A DNA stretch of 64,000 nt, from positions 20,240,001 to 20,304,000 of the forward strand of contig NC_092026.1 in NCBI RefSeq assembly GCF_042242105.1, given 5' to 3'. This DNA is from Pempheris klunzingeri. Its lineage: Eukaryota; Chordata; Actinopteri; Acropomatiformes; Pempheridae. Shown here one piece after another: positions 40,117 to 51,300 of the stretch (position 1 is the first letter of the stretch; every line of letters starts with the position of its first letter). Made by a program: the position numbers and the translations under genes. The notes under the pieces are model-generated. The model did no database searches. It saw nothing but the letters and a program-made list of their open reading frames with translations, and was not told where the DNA came from.

Positions 40117-43100
40117 TCAATCGAAGGGATGTTCGGGGCAGCAGGGTTTCACCTTGGACCAGGAATCAATGCAGCTGCAGGGAAAAACAACAGCGATGAG
40201 GGTGGAGACTCCAAGACGTCACATTTTGATTCACTCATGCTTATGTGCCAGCACCTCTGTGGTTGAGTCTTTAAAATTGTGGCCGCTCCCATGAGGCTTA
40301 ATCCACCGAGAGCGTGAAACCAAACTAAATGTAATCACTGCAGCGGGGTGTGACCACGCCAAGGGCCGGCCAAATAATAGGACCAGAGATAAGATGCAAG
40401 AAGTGTGATGGACACTTACTCACTTCTATTTGCTTTAGTCACTAATAAAAGGCTGAAAACGTTAGTCTACACTAGAGTAATTGATCAACAGACAAAATGA
40501 TCTCCAACTATGGTTTTTTTTTTAGCCCAGTAATAGTTTTATTCTCTCTCATATGTGATAGTTGATAGAATGTGTTTGCATTTTTGGACTTAAGGTCAAA
40601 CAGAAGAAGGAATCTGAAGACATCATGTTGAGCTTTAGGAAGCTTTTTTAGCTTCTTGGTATTTTATAAACCAAATGATTAATTAACTAATCAAGAAAAC
40701 AGTTGGCAGATTAATATATACTGGAAATGATCATTAGTTGCAGCCCAAAACTAATATACAAATATCGTTGTTAAAAATAACTTTCCTTTCCTTAAAGTGT
40801 GTGTACATGTACCGTATGATTATTTTTGACTCAGTCATCTTTTAGATTCCAGCAAATCTCAGCTGCTCTGCTGGTTGGATCAAAATTTCAATGACACAGC
40901 CAAACGGCCGCACCTACAAACTGTGGTACAAAGCTGAAGGCTCAAAAGAAAGAAACAAAACTTATGCTGCAACTTATTTTAAATCCTATATTTCAACTTT
41001 CTCTCTGCAGTTATCCATCATGTCTGATTTTCATTGTTTCAGAGATTTCATTGTTTAAAAAAAAAAAAAAAAATCTAGTGTAGGTCGCAAATGATGACAA
41101 AAAGCACAACAGAGAGGATCATCAGAGATCAGACATTAGCGAATCTTCCTAAATTTGAAGTCTTGGCAAGTTCACTCTCATACTGTGCTGACATTATGGA
41201 ACAGTGGCTCAGTGGAGGTTGGGGAGAACAGAAAGTGTTGAACATTACAGCAGCAAAATATGCATGAACGTGGTTGCACAATGTTTCCGAAACTCAGACC
41301 TGGTATATCTGTGACTACGTCTTGTTAAAATACATGATGATGCCGGGTTTTGTTCCACAGTAAAAAGCTCTATTGGCAAACAAAGAACAGACATCCACAA
41401 ACTGTTTTCAAAATATACTCTCTTGCTACATAAATTGAATAAAATTTCAGTCTTATTCTGCACTTATCCATTTTATTGAATGTTTAAAATGATTCTTAAT
41501 GGCAGAAGCTCAGCGGTGATCACTATTGAGAGCATCATGTCATGGAAAAGGACAAAGGGTCTCTAATTATCAGATATGTAGGGATATGAGCACTAGCATA
41601 GAACAGCCTTTGCTTCCTTATTCTCAGAAATCCTTCGTCCTGTTACCACATTCTTTCAGATGTGGAGATAGCCAAATACATATTTCCTGTCAGATGCACT
41701 TACCCCTGTTTTTATTCTCATCTGCATCAATTTGCATTTTTTTAAAATCATCCTCAACTGTCAGTGTTTCATTGTGAAACAAGAATATCAAACGAACTTT
41801 GTTACCTCTTATGGTAGACGCAGAGGCAAGCCAGCCTGGCGATGGTCTCTCCCTGCACCAGATCCTCCAAACAGATGGAGCACTCGCCGCTGTCTTTACT
41901 CAGCACATCCGCTGTAAAAACACACACACACACACACACGACAACCATAAGTGTTTTCAGCCTTTTCAAAACACAACCGCCTGGGCCGTTTCTGCAATAT
42001 GATACCTACTATTGTAAGGTAGGGGAGGAGACGTGAGGCAGCTCAACAGGTGATCCTCGATCCGACCCCCAGGGAAAGGCTTCGAGCAGAAAGGACAGCG
42101 GATATCTGCACAGAGCGGAGACACACACACCGAGCTGAGATTAACACACAGTGTCACCGCGAGGCATAAATGATAGATGATGTGCACATCACATGGAGCA
42201 CAAGTGCTGTGTTTGGACATCTAGATTACACAGGCTGACTTGGCAAACCCAAAGAGCAGACTGAAACATAAATCAGTCAGTGCGAAGGGTGTTAACTCGA
42301 GTGTAGCTGAACCAAAATAGTCTGAAACTTCATTTGACTTTATGCACCATGCAAAACAGTGACTGGAGGGATTGCTAGTGCAAGAGCCATGAGTGGATGG
42401 CACAGACAGACAGAAACAGTGCCTTGCTGCCCTACATTCTCCTCCTCCATCTATGTATGAGCTGCTGCCAGCAGTGAGCCGGCATGTGAAGTTGTGACCC
42501 ATTTCCCTACTCTTGCTAGAGGGCTGGCCCGGGAAAACCCACCACCGTGGTGTGTTTTGGCTCGAAATGTCACGTTTGCCGTCACACCAGCACCATCTCT
42601 CCGTATCTGGTCATCTAATGCAGACCCAGAATTCATTTTCACTTCCTCTGCAAACCATTTAAAAAAAAACAAAAAAGTGGTTGGAAGTTTAATGTTTTCA
42701 ACTTGCATGCTGCAGGATTTACCAATGACAACCACTGTCAACAGGCCTTGTGACATGAAAGAGCTTGTATGTCACCACTTCCACTTTTACGCCACAGCTC
42801 AGTGTTCATACAATAGGGTCTCTGATGATTTTAGTCAGCATGCAAGCACGGGAAAAGAGATTATCTGTTCAGGAATGCAAATTCCCCAAATAATCCATTT
42901 TAATTTCAGACTAGTAGACCGAGGTCTGCACTGGGAGATATTTGGATACAAAATTCATAGTGTGATGTGAAACTAAAATGTCTTTGAGTTTGTGCGGTAT
43001 TGAGACAACCTTAAATAGATTTTCTTGACCTTTGAGGCTGTTTTGGCTTGAGGTGCTGCATTTTCTGTGGCTTTATTTACCTACTATGGCCAAGAGAAGT

Positions 43101-43983
43101 TAACAACGAACACCTATTGCTTCTCCATTATATCCATATCAGTCTTATTTTCTCTGAGCAAATATCACCCACTCCTGTCTTCAGTGTAGTCATACCCTGA
43201 ATTTCATCATGCTGAGGCACTGAGTAATACCTCAACATGCAACATCACTTTACTGATATTGCCAAACTGTAACACGTCCAAGAATCCCATGTAATTTCTA
43301 TGGCAAACTGCGTGTTCCTGTACGTCTTTACATCTAAAAGCAAGACAAACCACAAACCCTCAATGTTGAGAACAGCCAGGTGTTATCTATGCGCCACAAA
43401 TAATAAAAATTACATGTGTGGAAAATACTGCCGCGCTGTGTAAATGTGTTAACTTACTGCCATGGCGGTTGTTAACACGGTAAAGGCCGATCCAAGCCTC
43501 TGACACCGGCCGCTGGTGTGTGCCTCGGACCCGGGCGGATCTTGCGCCGACGCTGCGGGCGGAAGAGTGCCGATTCCCGGGCAGCCGCTCGGAAAAGGTG
43601 CGGTGGGGCGTGCGGCCTGTCTCCTCTCCGGGCTGATGTTCCACCACGACAGGGGGCTCTGGGCTTATATTCCCGTCTTCCTCGGGCTTCCCCTCGCTGG
43701 TGTTGTCGTCCGCAGGTGACGCCTGGCTAATGCTGGAGGGGATGCTGTGGTGGTCAGCGGGACTGCCGTCCGCGCTCGCCCCATGCTGCCCCAGGTCCGA
43801 GTCGCTGCCTTCCTCCGATCGGCTCCGGTTGGCCTCCGTGTCCTCGAAGCTCACCGAGAAGTCCACCATGAGGCTGGTGGGCCTGGTACAGCGGGGTCGC
43901 CGGTAGGAATCCCGCTTTGTGCCATCTTTTCCGAAAGCAGGGGGGACCGGGTCTTCCTGTAGGCGACTTGCTCTCGTCCCCAT
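40117..43983 (-). CDS. ZNRF-family E3 ubiquitin ligase, N-myristoylation signal (4 exons)
   Basis: Membrane-associated RING-type E3 ubiquitin ligase of the ZNRF1/ZNRF2 type. Exons in transcript order: 43983-43458, 42105-42010, 41911-41806, 40174-40117; phases join to 261 aa ending in TGA. The N-terminus MGTRASR fits N-myristoylation (Gly2, Ser6), as in ZNRF1/2. Residues 10-175 are polar and probably disordered. A C2HC zinc finger follows (CPFCSKPF...H...C, about 179-198), then YNTDVLSKDSGECSICLEDL, as in ZNRF1/2 (YNEDVLSKDAGECAICLEEL), and a C-terminal RING. The last exon, found by codon phase and the CID motif, reads CIDSWSKVKPCCPEHPFD and differs from the family CIDSWFEVNRSCPEHP. Overall divergence suggests a distinct fish paralogue. 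Head-to-head with tep1. Confidence 0.85.
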
Positions 43984-45306
43984 CTCTGGCGAGCTAGCTA
44001 ATTCAGCCGAACAACAAGGGGGACGAGTTCACCTCGAAACGACCCTTAAACTGGCAAATACTCGCCTGGGAACTTTAAATAACAACAACTGCCTGGCGAC
44101 CGAGCTTAGCGAAAGCGATATACGTGTGTCTGAGTTCCTTCTCCGGCCTCAGTTTGTCCTTTCTGTCCACATTTTCCTTTCTTTTTTGACGTGCCCGTTC
44201 TCGCTGCTGCAGCGGAAATAGAGCATTTTCGCTTCCTCCTTTTCAACCGCACACACACAGTTACGGTAACATCACCGTATCACATTACAGTTCATGATAT
44301 AAACATTAAAACAACATTTATGTTTCTACTTTAGGTTGTGTGTTTGTTTGTGGCTGCTGTTTTTTTTTTCTTTCAAAGCGAACCCCGCCTTTATTCGACT
44401 CAATATTTGATTATTTGAGAATAGGCACCCATATATGCGCATTTACGGTAAAAAAGTACACAATAATACTGACCAATCAGCGCGCTCCGTGGCCCAGCTG
44501 CTGCTCTAAATGCGGAAATTTACTGTAAATCACAGGCAATGCTTTGCACAAAGTGCTTCAGAAACAGCTGCTAACATAACATTTTAATATTATACACCAG
44601 AGGACAAGCTTGTTGACGGTCAGCGCCCGGCCCCTGGAGTTTAAATCGGGGTGTTTGCGGTGAGTTGTGTGCGTAGCTAACCACCACACCTACGCAGACT
44701 CTTGAGTCATTGCAAAGAAATAGACTACAAGGAAACATCCTGACTAAGGCTGACTAATATCTCCCTTCAATTCATATATGGCAGTCTTGATATTGTAGCA
44801 TCTTATTTCTGGTAGTGACTGCACACAGTTTAGTTATTTATTTTTTATGAATGAGTGTAAAATAGGGTTTGCAATACAACAAAAACTTAGCTCTAGACCA
44901 GCTTTACACTTAGTGGTACTCATTAAAATAGCCAGTGAAAGAGTTTTAATCTGCTTTTTGGACCAGTTTTAGGTGTTATTCATTGCCTGATTTTGACCAG
45001 AACTTAATTGAATTAAACTGCTGTGTGTGGGGTTTCTGCTTTTCATTGTATTTCACTAGTTTTTGCATGTAATCTAAGCATTATGGTGATTGTTTCCAGA
45101 CTTTGCTCCCTTTTTATGGATGCTTTCATCTGAGCAACACGCCCTTGACTACAGTAGTACAAAGCTTGTTCAAACAGTGGAAGAAATGCTGCTGAACTGC
45201 TTGTGTCTGTGCTTAATCCTATCTAGGAGTGTGAGGGATTGCGTATGTGACTTGAGAGGAGGAGTGTGTTGGCCTTTGACCCTCTGCTTGATGTTTTTCT
45301 CTACAG
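43984..45306. promoter_or_regulatory. Divergent ZNRF/tep1 promoter region
   Basis: A GC-rich block overlapping ZNRF exon 1 (43450-44000) suggests a CpG-type promoter. On the + strand, 44520-44659 ends in GTTTGCG followed by GTGAGT, a good donor, and is a candidate untranslated first exon of tep1. The tep1 coding exon opens with a pyrimidine tract and CTACAG ending at 45306. No coding sequence is seen between. Confidence 0.5.
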
Positions 45307-45308
45307 AG

Positions 45309-48300
45309 ATGAGCGAGTTGACTTTGCAGCAGGCGAATGTGGCCCAAGGAGGGAAGCAGCGGGCCACATGTGGGAGAAGTCTGACCTCCAACTATTCTCC
45401 TCCGTGTCTGGAGAATAAGCTCTTAGCTAAGATGCCCCAGCTGTGCTCTCCACTCTTAAACTCTGCAGCCCAACCTTCCTCTTGCCCCTCTCTCCAGCCC
45501 TCCAGCCTGTCGTCCACCTCATCCTCCCTTCTCTCCAGCTCCTCCCTCTTGCCTTCCCTCACCTCGTCTCTCCTCAGTACTGAGAATAAGCTCCTAGATA
45601 GCTCCTCAATCAATCTCTCTTTTTCCCTCACCCCCTCTGCATCTGCCCCTAACGCCTCTCTGCTCCCCACATCCCTGGCCAGCAGTGCTCTGCTCAATCG
45701 CTTTGCTCATCCCCCTTCATTCCTCCATCATGCTCTGGGTGGAGAACAGAAGGGGGATGATGGAGGAGACGAAGGCAGAGTGGAAACATCTGAAGCGCTG
45801 CAGTCCTGTAATGAAGAGACAAGCATGGTACATGAAATGTTTTTCATCTGTTTGTCTCTTTTGCGCCATTTCTTTTTTTGCACAAACTTGAAATTAAGTT
45901 ACCACGGCAGCTAATACATTCTTATTTTTTTTTAAATTGATAAACATCATTTTTGTTGCAACACATTTGATGCTATTCCTCTTTTAATGTAACCTCTTCT
46001 GCATCAGCATCATTCTGAAGAAGATGATGTTTTGTCTGAAGAAGAGGAAGAGGATGCTCAGGCAACCATGGAATTGCCTGTCCTGGAAACAGAGTTGGGG
46101 AACCAGGAACCAGAACAATCTGTGGTCATCGGACAGGAGGAATTTGCCAAGGTTGAAAGAAGAAATGAAGAGTTGCTGAAAGATAAAAAGGTAGGAGATA
46201 GGAAGGAAAGGATAGATAGAATATTCTCTTTCCTGGTGCTTTCCTGAGCATTTCTCAGCGCCACCAAATTATGTTAATTTGTGCTTATTTTATGTGTCGA
46301 TTAGAGTGACTGTAGCTCATTACACACACATCATTGTCTTTCCACCTGTTCCTCAGTATTTCCTGCTGAACGCGGTGTGTTGCTCCCTCGTCAATAAGAG
46401 CACACCTCCTGGCCAGAAGGACTGGGACTCAGAGAACAGTGTTTGGACCAGGATCATAAATCTGGCGAAGGACATTTCAGTTGTTGACCCACAGTTTCTT
46501 CTCAAGGTGTGTCTGCATGCCGGTGTAGGTGGGTGTGTGTGGCGGTATGTTTCTGAAGGCATTTTCATTTCTATCCCAACCTGGACTGTAGCCCCTAAAT
46601 CTTATCTTATCTTAATGTTTTAACCTTTTTTTAAAAAGGTTCCAGGTTCGAATCTGCTGGCTGGTTGGTTTGTAGTGTGCATGGGTTTTCTCTGGGTACT
46701 CCGGCTTCCTCCCCCAGTCCAAAGACATGCAGGTTAATTGTTGACTCTAAATTGCCTGTAAGTGTGAGTGTGAATGGTTGTCGACCCTGTGACTGACAGG
46801 GAATCGGTCCAGGGTGTACCCCGCCTCTCGCCCACTGTCAGCGGGGATTGGCTCTAGCCTCCCCGCCACCCTTAAGGATAACCGGTTTAGACAATGGATA
46901 GATAGAATTTGGAAAGAACAACAAAAGGACAAATACAACATAACTAAGAACAAATGGTTGTCATTGAGTACTCTGACAAATATACATTTTAATTTGAAAA
47001 CCATTCACACTCACACTCACACCTACAGGCAATTTAGAGTCACCAACTTGCAGTTGCTCCATATTCCAACTTTTAAGTTGCTCATTCGACACCTTGTTTC
47101 GTCTAAGTGGTCCACTTCGTCCAATATCTGTCGAAGAATGCTTCCTTTAACTCTTAATTGAATGGTCACCAGTGAATTCATTGTTCTTTTCCTGGCGGAT
47201 CAGTTTTACACTAATATTTCCTTATACCAGACTATTTTTCCTGGCTGAAACTGAAATCTGTCTCAGGTAATTGTCTGTATTCCTCTGTCTTTCAGAGGTA
47301 CAGTTGTTTGTACTGAGATATCCTATAATGCCCTTTATGGCTGAAGAAAAATGTTAGTTTGGTGGGACTTTACTGTGGTTTGCCTCAAGGTTGACATGCA
47401 GGATGTTGGCTGGTTGACTGTCTGCTTTTGAGCTGGGGTGTTATCAGGAACCAAGTTAAATGGATACAATTTTAAAATCATCTTCATCAGTCATGTACAG
47501 TGTCCTTTTTCTGTCTTTTACCATTCAGGTGGCCGTTTACACTCGACAGGACTTGAACATCCGCATCACAGCAAACTTCTTATTGGCTCTGGCTGCCAAT
47601 CAGCCCTCCACCAAGCCACATGTCCGCAGATACTTCTGTGCTGCAGTACAGCTGCCCTCAGATTGGTTGGAGGTGGTCAGAATCTATAGCACAGTAAGTT
47701 TTAGTGAGCGTCTGCTGGGAGGTGGAGTCTCAATGCACCAGTTCTGTTACTGCTGTCCGGTCCGAACTCTGTTTATTGTGTTTCCAGTGCTTCAGCCACT
47801 CCCTGCCAATGTGCCTGAAGAAGTCAATGGCTGACAAGTTCAAGCAGTTCAATGAGTATCAGTTGGCCAAATACAACACTCGTAAACATCGCTGTAAACA
47901 CAGCCGCAACAGGAGCAAAGTCAAGGTACAGAAGCATTCATTCTGGTTTCATTTGGTTCAATGATAAAACTTAGGTTAAGCCAAATAACAGTATGAATGT
48001 GTATAAGTGTGTTTTTTGCTTTTCACTGTGGTTGGAAAAAAAACCCACACATGCCTCCAATATCCTCTGTTAGTTGATCACTCCATGGTTTGTTTCATGT
48101 GCGCCATCTTTGGTCTCCAGAAACCGACAGATCAAGAGCTGGCACACTGGGCGAACTTGGTCAGATCAGATGAATCCGTTCTGAAGAAGTTTGTAAGTCA
48201 ATGTCAGTCAAAAATATCTATTCTGAACATCAAGATCCTTCTTTGTGACTTAGAAGAAACCTCATCAAAGCTCTACTTTTATGTTTTATATTTATTGCAC

Positions 48301-51300
48301 TTTCTTTATTGCATGGATAACACTATTTTTTTTGTGTTTCTGCGTGTGTGTGTGTGTAGTTGCAGTTGGAGGGCAGCAAAGTGGTGGATAAAAAGCAGAG
48401 TGAGTTCAATATAAAGAAGATGATCCAGAAGCTTCACATTAAAGAACCGGCTGAACATGTTATGGCCATTCTGGGAAGAAAGTAAGCCACACTAAGACAC
48501 ACATGCACACACTGATGGCTTCCAGAGAGGCTGCTGCATGGGGTCAATATCACTTAGTAGGTTTGATTTAGTTGGTTTCAATAATTTTTCACACAGAGCT
48601 GCTATATGTCATTCTACTCCGGTTTATTCACAAGTTCCTCATACTCCAGTTTATTTAATCCCCCCTCCCTCATCTATAATCTATGATTAGAATATCAACT
48701 ATATTTATTGACCAACAACTGCATCAATAAGCACTAAAAAAGCCCTTATGTCTGCAGATGAATCCATTGTAGTGTGTTATACACCATGTACTAAATGTTT
48801 ATATGCTGGCCATCAGTCCAAAATAGTGGGTTTAAAATTGAGTGATACAGGAAATACTAATGTGTATATATCATGCTCTGTTTCTAGGGAGTATAAAAGT
48901 GCTTTATCTTATGTATCTAGAGCATAAAATATTACTATTTTGACCCACTCAAAGGAAACTGAGCATTTATTGTCCTTCAGCATTTGTTTAGACAATATGA
49001 AGATTTAAAAAAAGTGGTCAGTGGAGGAGAGAGTAAAGAGAAATTGGTCTGTTTTAGATTCATCCTGAGGCTGGTGGTGATATCTCTGTTAACTCTGAGA
49101 TAACGTGACCTCTGAGCTACCTCTGGGCTTATCTTGCTTCCATTTTTAAAAACGGGGTTGTCTTGGTCCCAGGTACCCTGCCGACCTGAAGGCGTTCACC
49201 CACAGTGGCTTGAAGGGCGTGTGGGACAGGGAGAGAGCCGGGAAGCGAATGAAGCTCAAAGAGCCAGAGACGTGGGAGCGGCTGCTCAGCCTGGAGGGCA
49301 ACAAGGCCAAAACCTGGGAGAAGCTCATAGGTCTTCACATTTGTTTAAAAGGATAAAAGCCACACCTTCTTACCTGATTTATAACATGCCAAAGCAGTGT
49401 ACAGTAATTACTGTATCACCAGTTCCAAGTGCATGACGATGGGAAAAATCACCACAAAAGTCTGTTGTCTTTTATTTGGCCCTAATTATGGGGATATACA
49501 GTGGTGTTCAGAAGTCTGTGACCACATTGAAAGTCTCAAACATTTTCACTTAAAGTGGGAAATAATAGGAAAGTTTGAAATAGAAGATAAAATATAAGAT
49601 AATATTAGATTCTGCACTATTTCTAGCAGCCAAATTTAAGAGGATTTCTTGCACTGATCACCTTAAATCCTTTGTACAAACGAGGAAGTAGATCAAATCC
49701 ACCTGAGGGTCGTCTAAATGCTTCAATGGAAGGAAACAACTCAAGGAAATCTGACCTTTTGTACAAAGGAGTTGAGTTGGTTAATACCACAAATCTGCTT
49801 AAATCTAACTGATAGACTCTTATTCTTCTTCATTTTGCATGTTTTAAATGTGTCTGAATCCTCAAACTTTCTGGTGATTTATCAGGTTTATGTGAAAATA
49901 TTACAAGATATAAAGAGATATTAATATTATGATATAGAGATTTTCAATGTGGTCTCAGACTTTTGAACTCCACTGTATGTAATCCAAAAAGCAATTATTA
50001 CATATTTTCATGAATACTAAGTTCAACTAATTAAGTTTATATTAAGTTATGCATGTGACTCAAGTTGCATCAGTCCAAAAACACACAACACACCCATTAA
50101 TACTCAAACACAAACTCATCCATGAGCCCACATATTGACGAATATTGTCTCTACTGTGCAGACAATAACTCTCTTCCATTCATGGCTATGCTGAGGAACC
50201 TGAGGAACATGATCACGAAGGGCATCAGTGAGGCTCATCACGTGAAGATCCTCAGCAGACTGACCAATAAGGTGAGATCCAACACAGTGAAGAATCTGCT
50301 AAATCCTTTCCACAATAAAAAACACAACACACTTCGCAGGAGTTATTGTCCAAACTGATGACATGTTGTACTGTGGGTCCTTTTTTAAGGTTAGAGTTGT
50401 GTTAGTTGGTTGTTAGGTTTCTTTTGTAACTAAACGTCTACGTTGCACTTTATTAAGTTCTGTCTGTAACTATGTGTTTCCGATGTGCTTACAGAAAGCA
50501 GTTATTCGGAGCCGACAGTTTCCCTTCAGATTTCTCGCCGCCTACAAAGTCATCATGGAGCTTCACACTGCAGGTGAGACACATAAACATCAAGTGTCGC
50601 TCAAACTCATGACTGAAAGTCTTATTAGAGAAGCTCCTGTATGAGGTGGCTCATTTTTAAGACAGGGTATCACATTCAATTTATTTAGTATTTGTGAAAA
50701 GGCTGAGGGTCCCATCATGATATGCTGTCATAAAATGTCAAAGATATAACAGAAAAGTTAAATGAATGAATATAATGATGTAAAATGAGGTGAACTGTTA
50801 TCACTGTAACAGACATATGTTTTCTGCAGCTGTGGTCCCCAAAGGATATTTGTCTCACTGCCAAGAAATCTTATGTATCGATTTAATCTGCCAATTCATC
50901 TCTTAATTAATCAATTAATCATTTGGTCTGTAAAATATCAGATAACAGTGAAAATGTCCAACATCACATCACATCACAGCATCCTACAGCACAAGCAGAC
51001 GTCTTCAGATGTCTTGTTTTGTCCAACCAACAGTGTAAAGTTTACTATGATATAAGACCAAGAAAAGCACAAAATTCTCACATTTGAGAACCTGGAACCA
51101 TAAATTATTTGTAAATCTTGCCTGAAATTGACTAATTAATTAACTGACCAATTGTTGCAGCTCTAGTAAAGTCCAAACCAACAATTTATTGATCATATTA
51201 ACAAGTATTTTCTTTGTAAACAAAGGCTGTGTATATGCTGTATATATCCTGCTTGAGAGGGTCAGTCCTGTTTTCTAGAAACTACCAGCTGTTTTAGGAA

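Noticed and set aside
45090-45308. N-terminal extension of the tep1 first exon
   Set aside because: CTACAG at 45301-45306 after a pyrimidine-rich stretch is a 3' splice site just before the ATG; the extension looks intronic.
46648-46657. tRNA gene suggested by a perfect B box
   Set aside because: No A box or acceptor stem; it belongs to a truncated SINE-like repeat.
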